Notes: generated by a model not told the origin, from the sequence alone. A stretch of DNA of 64,000 bases from Pirellulales bacterium (GCA_019636335.1 JAHBXR010000007.1:173978-237977); one strand, 5' to 3'; shown: positions 19,257 through 28,358, counted from the stretch's first letter. Program-made: numbers and translations.

Positions 19257-20546
19257 TTAGTTGCCACCGCCAGCGTTGGACGAGCTTGGGGCATCGACCG
19301 CGGGCAATTCGACGCACACGAGTTCGCTGTCGTCGCGCGCGAATACAGCCCGCTCGGTGTAGGCCGGATGCGCCCAGGTCGGGCCGATGATGTTCGTCCG
19401 CGATTCCTCCACGTAGCCAGCGGGCCGGAGGCGGAATAATACGAGCTCGCCATTGGCATTCAGTGCGATGGCGCGGTCTTCATCCCCCAACCAGACGAGG
19501 CTCGCCTGAGGATTGCGGTCGCGCGGCGTGAGCTGATTGCCGTCATCCCACAACTTGCGCCCACTGGCGAGTTCAAAGCAAGTCAGCCCCAGTGTCTTGT
19601 CGAGCGAATAGACGTATCCCTGTCGATAAAGGGGCTGCGACATCAGTCCGCGCAGCTCGCGCTCGTTCTCCCAAGCCAACTCAACGTTGCCCGGCTCTTG
19701 GCCCAAGCGGATAGCCTTCGAGCCCTCCCAGTAACCGCTGACGAAGACGAGGTCTTCGGCAAAGATAGGCGTGGCGATCGACACTCCGTAAGTCACCTTG
19801 TAGGGAATGCTCCACAACATCTTGCCATCGCGCGGTTGCACGCCGATGACGTGCTCGGGCGTCCAGCAGATCAATTGTGGCTGGCCGGCGCGTTCGATGA
19901 GAATCGGTGTCGCGTAACCGGCGGGATCGGTCGAGGCACGCCACACCTCCTGCCCCGTGGCACGATCGAGAGCGACAAGGCAACCATCGGGTCGTACCCC
20001 TGGTTGCAGGATCACCAGGTTCTCGAATACCACGGGGGAAGCGGCCAGTCCCCATTCGGGCAGTTGCGCCGCGTAATCGCGGACGAAATCCTTGCTCCAG
20101 ATGACTTCGCCCGTCCGCACGTCGAGGCAATAGGCGTGCCCCACCGCGCCGAGCGTGTAGACCCGATCTTCGAAGATGGTGGGGGCAGCACGTGGGCCGT
20201 TGCCGTAGTCGAGATCGCCGTAGGCGACCGGGTACGCGTGTTGCCACACGGGCTCGCCATTGTCGGCACGGTAGGCAAGCACGCGCTCGGCCTCGCCCGG
20301 CTTCCGCTGACGATCCATCGTGTAGACGAGTCCGTCGCTGGCCACCACGCCGGCGTAGCCGCCTCCGATCGGTTGGCGCCAGCGCCGCTTCAGGCCATCC
20401 GCAGGCCACTGGGCGGGTAGTTTTGGCGCCTGCCAGGTGCCGTCGCCGCGCGGCCCTCGCCACCGCGGCCAATCTTCGGCGGGCGCCAGTTTAGTCATGC
20501 TCACCAGTAGCAGGGCCCCAGCGAGCGAAGCCAGGAATCGGTACAT
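19257..20546 (-). CDS. Exported PQQ-like beta-propeller protein
   Basis: A 429-aa protein with a signal peptide (M-Y-R-F-L-A-S-L-A, cleavage near A-P-A) followed by D-W-P-R-W-R-G-P, the opening typical of planctomycete PQQ-like propellers. Repeated blades carry the pattern G-x-V-Y-x-L-D or D-x-x-T-G-x-x-x-W. It has no haem-binding motif and no clear PQQ-dehydrogenase catalytic residues, so it is more likely a structural or sugar-interacting propeller than a quinoprotein enzyme. An in-frame ATG at 20561 is an alternative start. Confidence 0.8.
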   Translation of the reverse strand: MYRFLASLAGALLLVSMTKLAPAEDWPRWRGPRGDGTWQAPKLPAQWPADGLKRRWRQPIGGGYAGVVASDGLVYTMDRQRKPGEAERVLAYRADNGEPVWQHAYPVAYGDLDYGNGPRAAPTIFEDRVYTLGAVGHAYCLDVRTGEVIWSKDFVRDYAAQLPEWGLAASPVVFENLVILQPGVRPDGCLVALDRATGQEVWRASTDPAGYATPILIERAGQPQLICWTPEHVIGVQPRDGKMLWSIPYKVTYGVSIATPIFAEDLVFVSGYWEGSKAIRLGQEPGNVELAWENERELRGLMSQPLYRQGYVYSLDKTLGLTCFELASGRKLWDDGNQLTPRDRNPQASLVWLGDEDRAIALNANGELVLFRLRPAGYVEESRTNIIGPTWAHPAYTERAVFARDDSELVCVELPAVDAPSSSNAGGGN

Positions 20547-21212
20547 GCGAATGCCAAGCATGGATGTTGAATATGGAAGGTGGGACAGAGTCGCGCCAGT
20601 GTACCCCGGGAACTTCGAGCACGAAATGTAGCAAGTCACATGATCGATAGCGCACGCATGTTCGTGGACTGGTAAGTGTCCAGCGTCTTGGGGGCCCTCA
20701 CGACTCGAAAGATACAGCGCCGTGGATGGGTTGATTCGATCCGGCGTGCTGACGGCACTGAAGGCATTGCGCGCTTTGGAGAAACGCCGATCGCTGCCAG
20801 CACGTCATTCGATATCGGCGAGGTGTTTTCAGGCAGGATCGCCCTCTCTTGGAATGGCTCCGCAGCTCAGCGATTGGCGCAAAGTGTAAAATTCTTGTGA
20901 CACGCGTCGCCGAGTCGGATGTACCCGCGCGGATTTACGAAAGGCCGCGACGCAACATCGAATCTGCCAGTCTTGTCGCGCGACGAATGCCGGTGGCGCT
21001 GCCACGGGAACTCGGACGGCAAGGCTCGTAGAGCGCGGATCGTGGCGCCACGCGGTCCGCGCCCGTTTTCTGAACAGGCGAGCCTCACCGCCACGGGTGC
21101 GCGAGCACCGATGATCGCCGACAACGCACGATCGTCGGGGAGAAAGTTCCACCGGTTTGCTGACCGCGCGCCGAAGCGGTAGCGGTCGGCGCAGCGATCG
21201 AGGGAGGTAGCC
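20547..21212. other. Intergenic region with no recognisable gene
   Basis: This 666-base stretch lies between the divergent PQQ-like and PRC-barrel genes. Several short frames are open on both strands, but none shows a ribosome-binding site plus a recognisable protein. No tandem repeat or long inverted repeat was seen. It may hold divergent promoters or a short RNA, but nothing specific can be supported. Confidence 0.4.
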
Positions 21213-21920
21213 ATGTTTTCCGCATCGATAGTTCGACTTCTGTTGGGTGTAGGGCTTCTCGGAGTTTTAATTCTACCCTGCGCCGTTTCAGCAAACGATG
21301 CTCCTGCCCAGACTCCGCAAGTGCAGGCAGCTTCTTCCTTCCGTGCCAGTAATGCGATCGGCATGCCGGTGCGCAGTCCGCTCGGCGAGAATCTCGGCAA
21401 GGTCGAGGATCTGATGTTCGACGTGCGGAGCGGACGCATCACCTATGCGATCTTGTCGCACGGTGGGTTCCTGGGCTTTGGAAGCAAGCTGTTTCCGGTG
21501 CCTTGGCGTGAGATGAATCTGCGCTTCGACGAGACGACGAACTACTTCGTCCTCGATGCGACGCCGCAGTTCCTCGAACGGGTGCCCAGCTTCGATCGAG
21601 AACATTGGCCCGATCGAGAAGCGGGCTGGCAAGAGCTCGTCGAGGGGTTGTTCCCGGTTCATCAGGGCATCGTCAAATCCGCCGGCGATAAAAAACTGGT
21701 GATGACGTTCGCCGGGGGCGAGGCCGAGCACACGCATACCGTGGCGAACGATGCGCAGATCATGCGCGACGGCAAGCCCGCGACGCTCGACGATTTGCGA
21801 GCGGGCGATCGCATCAAGGTAACCAGCGAAGAGCAGGCCGGCATCCGCGTGGTGACCAAGATCGAGGCCCAGTCCGAGTTTTTCCATGGATATCCGCTCG
21901 AGGAGAAGCAGATTCCCTAG
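21213..21920 (+). CDS. Exported PRC-barrel domain protein
   Basis: A 235-aa protein with a signal peptide (hydrophobic run L-L-L-G-V-G-L-L-G-V, cleavage after V-S-A) and a PRC-barrel domain (about residues 45-115) with A-I-G-M-P-V and G-K-V-E-D-L-M-F-D-V. A second part (145-220) has D-A-Q-I-M-R-D-G-K-P-A-T-L-D-D-L-R-A-G-D, a pattern also seen in small beta-barrel domains. The start is well defined by GGGAGGTAGCC before ATG. PRC-barrel proteins bind protein or RNA partners; the partner here is unknown. Confidence 0.82.
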   Translation: MFSASIVRLLLGVGLLGVLILPCAVSANDAPAQTPQVQAASSFRASNAIGMPVRSPLGENLGKVEDLMFDVRSGRITYAILSHGGFLGFGSKLFPVPWREMNLRFDETTNYFVLDATPQFLERVPSFDREHWPDREAGWQELVEGLFPVHQGIVKSAGDKKLVMTFAGGEAEHTHTVANDAQIMRDGKPATLDDLRAGDRIKVTSEEQAGIRVVTKIEAQSEFFHGYPLEEKQIP

Positions 21921-21937
21921 ACCGCGCAACCGAAGCA

Positions 21938-22007
21938 CCCACGCCGGGCGCACGACAGGGGAGTTGTCGGGCTGAAGCGACCCGACCGACTTCCCTGCCG
22001 GCGTGGG
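21938..22007. repeat. Inverted repeat closing a 50-base loop with internal hairpins
   Basis: A perfect 10-base inverted repeat (CCCACGCCGG at 21938-21947 and CCGGCGTGGG at 21998-22007) encloses 50 bases. Two smaller hairpins lie inside: CGACA/TGTCG and TCGGG/CCCGA, which share bases and so exclude each other. It begins 18 bases after the PRC-barrel stop. It could be a 3'-UTR structure or terminator, but no T-run follows. Confidence 0.45.
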
Positions 22008-22181
22008 AGTTGTTCATGCCTGTGCTGCGAAGGAGCCCCGGCGCAGCGCCCGACAATCGACGGCCCGACGTCTCCGCGGGCCTTCTTTGAGCCAGGGGCG
22101 CGTAGGGATCGAAGTTTTCTGACAGGAAGGGGGGCCGTCCTGTCTACGACGAACAGCAGATTCTCTTAACAAGGAGTGTGT

Positions 22182-22751
22182 ATGCCTCTCCCCCTCGCGA
22201 CCTGCGATGAACGCGTCGTGCGCCGCTACCCGCGCCATATCGCCACGCTCGACGGAGTGGAACTAACCGTCACGCCCATGGTGCCTTCGGACTGGAAAAG
22301 CCTGGAACAGTTCGTCCACGCCGCGCCCGATTCGGAGCGGCAATTCTTCCGTCGTGACCTGCCCGACAGCGAACGTGTCGAGCGCTGGTGCGCCGAGCTC
22401 GACTACCATCACGTGATGCCCATTCTCGCTTGGGACGCCGATCGCATCGTGGCCGACGCTACGTTGTTGCTCGATCCCGATCTGTGGACGGGGCACGTGG
22501 GCAAGCTGCGCTTGAGCGTGCATCCCGACTATCGGGGACGCGGCGTGGCGAGCGCCATGTTGAACGAGGTGACCGCCCTCGCCCGCGAGTTGGGGCTGCA
22601 CAAGCTGGTCCACGAATGTGGCAGCCCGCAAACGCCGCTGATCGAGTTCCTGCGCCGCGCCGGGTTCGAAGAAGTGGTGCGTCTAACGGGCTTCGTCCGC
22701 AACCGCGACGGCGAATTGCACGATATGGTGATGCTGGTGTGCGATGTGTAG
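22182..22751 (+). CDS. GNAT-family N-acetyltransferase
   Basis: A 189-aa acetyltransferase. The acetyl-CoA site is seen as L-S-V-H-P-D-Y-R-G-R-G-V-A-S-A-M-L near residues 110-126, the usual R/Q-x-x-G-x-G/A motif. The C-terminal strand has the family's F-E-E-V-V-R-L-T-G-F. The ATG at 22182 has AAGGAG 5 bases upstream. The substrate is not evident; the protein has no membrane segment. It is alone on its strand in this neighbourhood. Confidence 0.85.
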   Translation: MPLPLATCDERVVRRYPRHIATLDGVELTVTPMVPSDWKSLEQFVHAAPDSERQFFRRDLPDSERVERWCAELDYHHVMPILAWDADRIVADATLLLDPDLWTGHVGKLRLSVHPDYRGRGVASAMLNEVTALARELGLHKLVHECGSPQTPLIEFLRRAGFEEVVRLTGFVRNRDGELHDMVMLVCDV

Positions 22752-22906
22752 GGCGACAATCCTGAAGGGCGTTTCACCCGATCGGAGCCTGCCAGCGTGA
22801 CACAGCACTTGGCCCCAGATTAGACTTAAGGTGCCTCTGGTTGTTGCTACTTGGTCCGCTGTTAACGCTATGCGGCGCGTCACCGATGGCGGTGTTCCAT
22901 CGCTGA

Positions 22907-23116
22907 GGTCTGTGGCAGCTTGTTCGCTGCTGGGCGGACTTCGATTCTAGTGATTCCGAGACGAACCGGCATTACGTTTTGGTCAGCGCAAGTCTGTTCG
23001 AACGAGTTCAAGGTTTGCTAGGCGACAGCACCGGCGATTCGAACGACCTGTATCAACTTCTAGCCGATCTCGCTCCAGAAGACTGGGAAGATGCCTCCAA
23101 CTACGAGCAGACTTGA
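22907..23116 (+). pseudogene. Antitoxin remnant, N-terminus lost
   Basis: A frame is open for 69 codons between a stop at 22904 and TGA at 23114, with no ATG. Its C-terminal part (Y-V-L-V-S-A-S-L-F-E-R-V then L-A-P-E-D-W-E-D-A-S-N-Y) reads like the end of a small antitoxin. It ends 2 bases before the MazF/PemK-like start, the usual antitoxin-toxin spacing. The N-terminal DNA-binding part is missing, so I call it a remnant. TTG or CTG starts within it are possible. Confidence 0.45.
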
Positions 23117-23118
23117 CC

Positions 23119-23454
23119 ATGAAGGTGCGGCGGGGCGACATGGTCTTGCTTGGTCATCTCTACTCGAGTGGCGTTGGTGCTAAGGTGAGACCTGCGCTCA
23201 TCGTACACGGGGATCACGACAATAACCGATCGCAGAAGGACTATCAATGCGGTGGGAGTGTCCTTCTATTGCCGATATCAGAACTTGTATCATTTCGAGC
23301 CGGCCGGATCGGTCGAGCGATCGACTATTGGCCCCCGGTCTCTCGGTCTGCCTTGTCGTTTTCAGGATCCGCCCCATCTTCATCCAGGCTCGGCTTTTCC
23401 CCCACCGGCACGGCCATGTCGAACCAGCCGATCATCATCTCTTCCCACGTCTGA
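23119..23454 (+). pseudogene. Truncated MazF/PemK-like toxin
   Basis: The first 35 residues (K-V-R-R-G-D-M-V-L-L, then G-A-K-V-R-P-A-L-I-V) match the start of MazF/PemK endoribonuclease toxins. After about residue 40 the similarity ends, and the last 130 bases run antisense through the 3' end of the redoxin gene. The normal second half of the toxin fold is not seen in any frame. This suggests a toxin gene cut off or frameshifted, probably inactive. Confidence 0.5.
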
Positions 23455-25148
23455 TCGCCCCAACGGACGGCCTTCGTAGGGTCGGGGTTCGCCGGATTGT
23501 TTTCCGAGTTGTCGTAGTGTGCCGTGCAGAAAAGCTTCGACTTCGGCGGTAACTGCAGTGGCTCGGCCAGGATGAAGTGGTTCTGCCAGTTGAAGTCGTA
23601 ACGTGGGACATCGAGCACGATTTCGCTCGAGCCGTCGGGCTGAACGACTTCATAGCGGAACGATTTGCCGCGCACGTGCATGTGCGGGAAGAACGAGAGG
23701 ATCGTCGCCCCGTCGCGGAATTTCTTCGACGAGTTGATCTTGTGGTTGTCCGCGCCGGGTGGGATCTGGAACAGGTTGTTCGCACACGCCACCGTGGCCA
23801 CCTGATATTGCACCTTGGTCGGATCGTCGACGAACACCAGGCCGATGCTGCTGCGGTCGTCGAGTTGTTCTCCGCAGGGCGTGTAGTGCATCTGGAAGAC
23901 GAGCTTCGAGCCAGCCGGGATGCGCTTGGCCATGTTGTCGGGATAGACGAAGGGACGCGTTCCCGGAGCAAAGCCCGCCAGGAAATGGAAGCCACGCGGA
24001 TCGCCTGATCCACTCGCGCCGGCCGGCGGACGCACGAAGACGATAATGTGATGCACCACGCGGCGATTGCCCGGCATGCACTCGGCCACGCGGATCCATT
24101 TGTCCTCGGCGAACCCCGGATCGACCGTGAAATACTGATAGTCGACCACCCCCTCGGCCGGCACGGTGTACGCGTCGTCGCTCATGTAGACGATCTGGTC
24201 GGGCTCCTTCGGCAACAGCCAGCCGTCGACATACTGCTGCGGCTCGGGCAGGTCGGCGCGATCTCCTTCGGGAGCGCCGGCGGCCGCCCACTCGTAGATC
24301 ATCTGTTGTTCGTCGTCGGTCAGACGAATATCGTTCGAGAAGTGCCCATACTTCGGATCGGCGTGCCAGGGAGGCATGCGCTGCTCGCGCACTACTTCGG
24401 CGATCATGTCGGCCCAACCGACGGCGTCGCTGTAGTCGGTCAGCGAGAAGGGAGCCACTTGTCCCGGTCGATGGCACTCGACGCAGTGTTGCTGGAAGAT
24501 GCGGGCAATTTGATTCGAGTAGGTTACTGTCGCGCCAGGTTTCACATCACGCACGCGCCCGATCAGGCAGCCGGCCGCTTCGACGTGCGGCACGCTGATC
24601 GCTTTACCGGCCAGTGCCTCGTCGAGGGCCACGGCCAGATCGCGCCGCGTAGGTTCGTTCTTCTGATATCCCACGCCGAACTGATCGTCGATCCGCCCCG
24701 CGTAACGCACCTGGCGATCGGCATCGAGCAGAAAGACCTCGGGCGTGCGCTCGGCCTGGAACTGATCGGCGACGACGTTGCCCGTGTCTTTGAGCAGTGG
24801 GAAGTTGAGCTTGGCGTCTCGAGCATAGTGGTTCATTTCGGTGACGGCATCCTGGCGATTCGAGTCGATGCCGAGGAAGGCGACCCCCTGCGGTCCATAT
24901 TCCTCGGCCAGGGCCGCCAGGCGCGGGGCATAGAGCTTGGCCAACGGACATTCCGTGCCCAGGAAGGCGACGACCACCAGCTTCTTGTCGGCCAGGGCGT
25001 CGAGCGAATGTTCCGTGCCGCGGAAATCGCTCAGGGTGAAATTCTCGATCGGACGTCCCAGCCGGCTTTCGGCCTCGGCCGCGAAGGACGTACCGCCGAA
25101 GGTCGAGGCCAGGGCAAATACCACCACGAGCGCGCGCGGGGTTCGCAT
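23325..25148 (-). CDS. Exported redoxin / cytochrome c / copper-monooxygenase-like fusion protein
   Basis: A 607-aa exported protein in three parts. Residues 25-185 are a redoxin domain with G-T-E-C-P-L-A-K, where only one of the usual two cysteines remains (C67). C-V-E-C-H at 222-226 is a single haem c site. Residues 290-590 resemble the ascorbate-dependent type II copper monooxygenase fold, with V-V-H-H-I-I-V-F, M-H-Y-T-P and H-M-H-V-R-G as likely copper ligands. Start at 25148 begins the signal peptide (L-V-V-V-F-A-L-A-S). The product is probably periplasmic. The 3' end overlaps the truncated toxin. Confidence 0.85.
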   Translation of the reverse strand: MRTPRALVVVFALASTFGGTSFAAEAESRLGRPIENFTLSDFRGTEHSLDALADKKLVVVAFLGTECPLAKLYAPRLAALAEEYGPQGVAFLGIDSNRQDAVTEMNHYARDAKLNFPLLKDTGNVVADQFQAERTPEVFLLDADRQVRYAGRIDDQFGVGYQKNEPTRRDLAVALDEALAGKAISVPHVEAAGCLIGRVRDVKPGATVTYSNQIARIFQQHCVECHRPGQVAPFSLTDYSDAVGWADMIAEVVREQRMPPWHADPKYGHFSNDIRLTDDEQQMIYEWAAAGAPEGDRADLPEPQQYVDGWLLPKEPDQIVYMSDDAYTVPAEGVVDYQYFTVDPGFAEDKWIRVAECMPGNRRVVHHIIVFVRPPAGASGSGDPRGFHFLAGFAPGTRPFVYPDNMAKRIPAGSKLVFQMHYTPCGEQLDDRSSIGLVFVDDPTKVQYQVATVACANNLFQIPPGADNHKINSSKKFRDGATILSFFPHMHVRGKSFRYEVVQPDGSSEIVLDVPRYDFNWQNHFILAEPLQLPPKSKLFCTAHYDNSENNPANPDPTKAVRWGDQTWEEMMIGWFDMAVPVGEKPSLDEDGADPENDKADRETGGQ

Positions 25149-25310
25149 CGTTCGAGCCCTTTTCCTAGTCGGCTGCTCAAGGGGCGACGCCGGAGAACCC
25201 GGCGGAATGGACACCCCTGCTTACCGCCTACCTATACTACCGAAACCGCGTCCTGGTTTCACGCTCCATCGGCGCGGCCTCACGCGGGTGGGTCGAACCA
25301 TCCCGTTCAG

Positions 25311-25787
25311 CTACTTGGGCAACTCTTTCAGGGCGGCGATGACCTGCTCGTCGTGGCCGTCGACCTGGACCCGTTTCCAGACCTTGGCGACCACCCCCTC
25401 GGCATCGATCAGATAGGTCGAGCGCTGGACACCCATCGATTTCTTGCCATACATGTTCTTTTCGCGCCACGCGCCGTACTTCTCGGCCACTTTGTGATCG
25501 GTGTCGGCCAGCAGCGAAAAGTTCAGCTTGTACTTGCTGCGGAACTTGCCGTGGCTCTCCAGGTCGTCGGTGCTGACGCCCAGCACGGTGGCCCCCAGCT
25601 TGGCGAGCTCGGTCTTGCGGTCGCGGAACGCGCACGCCTCTTTCGTGCAGCCCGGCGTGTCGTCGCGGGGATAGAAGTAGAGCACCACCGGCTTGCCCTT
25701 AAGGGCCGAGAGCTTGATCTTGCCGCCATCGTCGCTGGGCAGGGTGAAATCGGGAGCTTTCTTGCCGGCTTCGATCCAATCGCTCAT
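25311..25787 (-). CDS. bcp: Thioredoxin-dependent thiol peroxidase (peroxiredoxin Bcp)
   Basis: A 158-aa peroxiredoxin of the Bcp/PrxQ group, normal in length. The active site is D-D-T-P-G-C-T-K-E-A-C, with the peroxidatic and resolving cysteines five residues apart on one helix, typical of two-cysteine Bcp. It reduces hydrogen peroxide and organic hydroperoxides using thioredoxin in the cytoplasm. The start M-S-D-W-I at 25787 fits the family; the longer frame to 26114 is not conserved-looking. Confidence 0.95.
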   Translation of the reverse strand: MSDWIEAGKKAPDFTLPSDDGGKIKLSALKGKPVVLYFYPRDDTPGCTKEACAFRDRKTELAKLGATVLGVSTDDLESHGKFRSKYKLNFSLLADTDHKVAEKYGAWREKNMYGKKSMGVQRSTYLIDAEGVVAKVWKRVQVDGHDEQVIAALKELPK

Positions 25788-26084
25788 GGGAGAAATGTCC
25801 AGGTTGGCTTTGAGGATAGGGCAGTTTCTACGGTGCAACCGGCCAAAGGCCGATCGGTCCGGCATTATAGCGGCGGCGTTTTGTGGGGCGAGCGGCCTGG
25901 GCGAACCTGATTGCTGCCGGACGGGTCGGTTCTGTATACAATAGAGGTGGATTCCTGCCCTGCTTCGAGCGGTCGTCAAGCCGAAGCCGCCGATCGGGAA
26001 GTCCCCCCACGCGTCACTGCCCCTCCCGTTCGCAGGGGAAGAAGCCATGCGGACAGCAATCAGACCCGTTTTGAAAGGATGCCT

Positions 26085-26516
26085 GTGGCCACATCCGAAG
26101 TCGGCCGTACGCAAAACTCCGCCGCCAGTTCTTCGCCCGCCAGTCTCGAATTAGCGTTGGCTGCCGCACGCGCGGCCCAGGATAGTCGAGGCCGCGAGGT
26201 CGTGGTGCTCGATATGCGTGAGTTGACGCCGATCTTCGATTACTTTGTCGTGGCCACCGGTACCAGTCAGCGGCAGCTTCGCGCGATGAGCGACGACATC
26301 GACCACGCGTTGGCCGCGCAGTTCAACGAACACCAGATGCGGACCGAAGGGTACACGAATACCCGCTGGATCCTGCTCGACTACGGCGATGTGGTCGTCC
26401 ATCTCTTCGACGCCGACACGCGCAAGTATTACGCCCTGGAAGAGCTCTGGGGCGGGGCCAAGCGCGTGCCGTTCGACGGCGGCGATCCTGCCACCGTGCA
26501 GTTGAAGCCGCGCTAG
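26085..26516 (+). CDS. rsfS: Ribosomal silencing factor RsfS (YbeB/Iojap)
   Basis: A 143-aa RsfS protein. A short variable N-terminus precedes the core V-V-L-D-M-R-E-L-T-P-I-F-D-Y-F-V-V-A-T-G-T-S, then R-Q-L and the C-terminal G-D-V-V-V-H-L-F and Y-Y-A-L-E-E-L-W. It binds ribosomal protein L14 (uL14) and blocks subunit joining in slow growth. The GTG at 26085 is preferred: the GAAAGG site lies 6 bases upstream of it but touches the ATG at 26079 with no spacing. Divergent from bcp. Confidence 0.95.
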   Translation: MATSEVGRTQNSAASSSPASLELALAAARAAQDSRGREVVVLDMRELTPIFDYFVVATGTSQRQLRAMSDDIDHALAAQFNEHQMRTEGYTNTRWILLDYGDVVVHLFDADTRKYYALEELWGGAKRVPFDGGDPATVQLKPR

Positions 26517-26713
26517 GCTGCTCAATCTCTCCCTCTCCGCCGGCCAACGCCCCGCCCGTTGTTACACCCGCCTGGCCGGCGTCTTGCTCCGCCAGATCGC
26601 GGCCGTCGCCGGGGCTGGTTTGCGCTGGACGGGTCTTTCGCTACGATAGCCCCCTGGGCGTGACACGAGGGCATGCCCGCCGCATGGCAGTCAAGGACAG
26701 GATCTCTTTCCCC

Positions 26714-27325
26714 ATGACGACCGAAACCACGCCCGTGTTGAACGAACGCAAAGCCGAGATTCGCGCCCAGGCCCACGCCAACCGCCGCGATCAAGAAAAC
26801 AAGGACGAGCTGAGCCGCACGATCTGCCAGCGGTTCGTCGCGCTGCCCGAGTACGCTCGGGCCAAGACCGTGATGTACTACGTCGACGTGCGTACCGAAG
26901 TCCGCACGCGACATTTTCTGCCCGAGGCACTCGCCGGCGACAAACGCATCATCGTGCCCTACTGTGTCGAAGACATCCTGCAGCTTTTCCTGCTCGAGAG
27001 CATGGATGAGCTCGAGACCGGCATGTACAAGATTCTCGAGCCCCGCCCGGAACTGCGCGGGCTGCCCGAGAAGCAGGTCTCGGTCGAGGAGCTCGATCTG
27101 GTCATGGTGCCGGGCGTGGCGTTCGATCGCGAAGGTGGTCGCACGGGACACGGCAAGGGCTACTACGACAAGCTGCTCGAGACGGCTCGTCCCGATACGC
27201 CGCTCGTGGGCATCGCCTTCGAGTGCCAGTTGTTCCCGCAGATTCCCATGCAGTCGCACGACATCTTCATGGACAAGGTAATCACCGAGTTGGCGGTGTA
27301 CGAAGGCCGCGGTCGAGGACGCTGA
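26714..27325 (+). CDS. 5-formyltetrahydrofolate cyclo-ligase
   Basis: A 203-aa enzyme of the cyclo-ligase (MTHFS) family that converts 5-formyl-THF to 5,10-methenyl-THF with ATP. The hallmark G-R-T-G-H-G-K-G-Y-Y-D-K-L-L is present near residues 150-163, with V-P-G-V-A-F-D just before it. An N-terminal basic helix (R-K-A-E-I-R) matches the family. It lies 100 bases before ftr on the same strand, so folate- and methanopterin-linked one-carbon steps are neighbours here. ATG at 26684 is an alternative start. Confidence 0.93.
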   Translation: MTTETTPVLNERKAEIRAQAHANRRDQENKDELSRTICQRFVALPEYARAKTVMYYVDVRTEVRTRHFLPEALAGDKRIIVPYCVEDILQLFLLESMDELETGMYKILEPRPELRGLPEKQVSVEELDLVMVPGVAFDREGGRTGHGKGYYDKLLETARPDTPLVGIAFECQLFPQIPMQSHDIFMDKVITELAVYEGRGRGR

Positions 27326-27425
27326 TTCGATCCGCGCGGTCCAAAACCGAGCGCGACCGGCGAACGCCCGCTTTCCATCAGCACCGACGACGGCCGTCCC
27401 AGGACGTGGCAGGTAGCAAGACAAC

Positions 27426-28358
27426 ATGGATGATTCTCGCCGCGCGATTGTTGACGATACCTATGCCGAAGCCTTTCGCAGTCTGTACGCGGAATTTCTC
27501 ATCACGGCCCGCGACCGGACGTGGCTCGACCATTCGATCGCGGCGGTGACGGGCCACGCGTCGAGCACGATCATGTGCGATTGCGAGGCGGGGCTCGATC
27601 GTTATGTCGGGCCCGGCGGCGATGGATCGCTCGAGACTCCCGACGGTCGCCCCGGCGCCGTCGTGCAACTGCACGTGCCGCGGTTTCGCAAAGACCGGGT
27701 CGAGGCGCTCGAGCGATCGCTCCTCACGCGCATCTGTCAGAACGTGCTCACCTGCCCTACCACTGCCTGCTTCAACCTGCTCGATTCGGATCCCTACTAC
27801 AAGCTCGGCCGCAAGCTCGCCTTTTTTGGCGATGGCTATCAGTTCCGCGATGTGCGCTTCGGCCGTCGCGTGTGGGTCGTGCCGATCCTCAGTGGCGAAT
27901 TCACGATCGATCGGCGCTTCGGCTTTGCCGATGGTCTGATGGGGGGCAACCTGTGGTACCTGGGGCGCGACGTCGACGCGGCCCTGCTGGCTGCCGAACG
28001 AGGACGCGACGCCGCGGCCAAGGTAGCGGGAGTAGTCATGCCCTTTCCGGGCGGGATCGCCAGCAGCGGATCAAAGGCTGGCAGCAGCTATTCGTTCTCC
28101 GTCGCCAGCACCTACGAAAAGTTCTGTCCCACGCTGCGCGAGAAGCTGGGAGCGGAATCGGGCGTGCCCGCGGGGGTACACTCGATCATGGAGATCATCC
28201 TCAACGGCCGCGATCTGGCGACGATCGTGCGGGCCACCCAGGCCGCCATCGAGGCGAGCGTCGATACTCCCGGCCTGGTGCGCATTTCGGCCGGCAATTA
28301 CGGCGGCCGGTTGGGCAAGAGCTTTATCTATCTTGACCCGGCCAGGCAGCCCGCCTGA
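27426..28358 (+). CDS. ftr: Formylmethanofuran--tetrahydromethanopterin formyltransferase (Ftr)
   Basis: A 310-aa enzyme matching archaeal and methylotroph Ftr (also called FhcD). It begins with the family pattern I-V-D-D-T-Y-A-E-A-F, and has G-H-A-S-S-T-I-M-C-D-C-E-A-G, C-P-T-T-A-C-F-N and the C-terminal I-S-A-G-N-Y-G-G-R-L-G. Ftr moves a formyl group between methanofuran and tetrahydromethanopterin analogues, part of formaldehyde oxidation in bacteria that own the pathway. The other pathway genes (fhcABC, mch, mtdB, fae) are not in this window. Confidence 0.95.
   Translation: MDDSRRAIVDDTYAEAFRSLYAEFLITARDRTWLDHSIAAVTGHASSTIMCDCEAGLDRYVGPGGDGSLETPDGRPGAVVQLHVPRFRKDRVEALERSLLTRICQNVLTCPTTACFNLLDSDPYYKLGRKLAFFGDGYQFRDVRFGRRVWVVPILSGEFTIDRRFGFADGLMGGNLWYLGRDVDAALLAAERGRDAAAKVAGVVMPFPGGIASSGSKAGSSYSFSVASTYEKFCPTLREKLGAESGVPAGVHSIMEIILNGRDLATIVRATQAAIEASVDTPGLVRISAGNYGGRLGKSFIYLDPARQPA

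Noticed and set aside
24048-25910. 620-codon plus-strand frame
   Set aside because: Antisense to the redoxin fusion and bcp genes, both of which have firm motifs.
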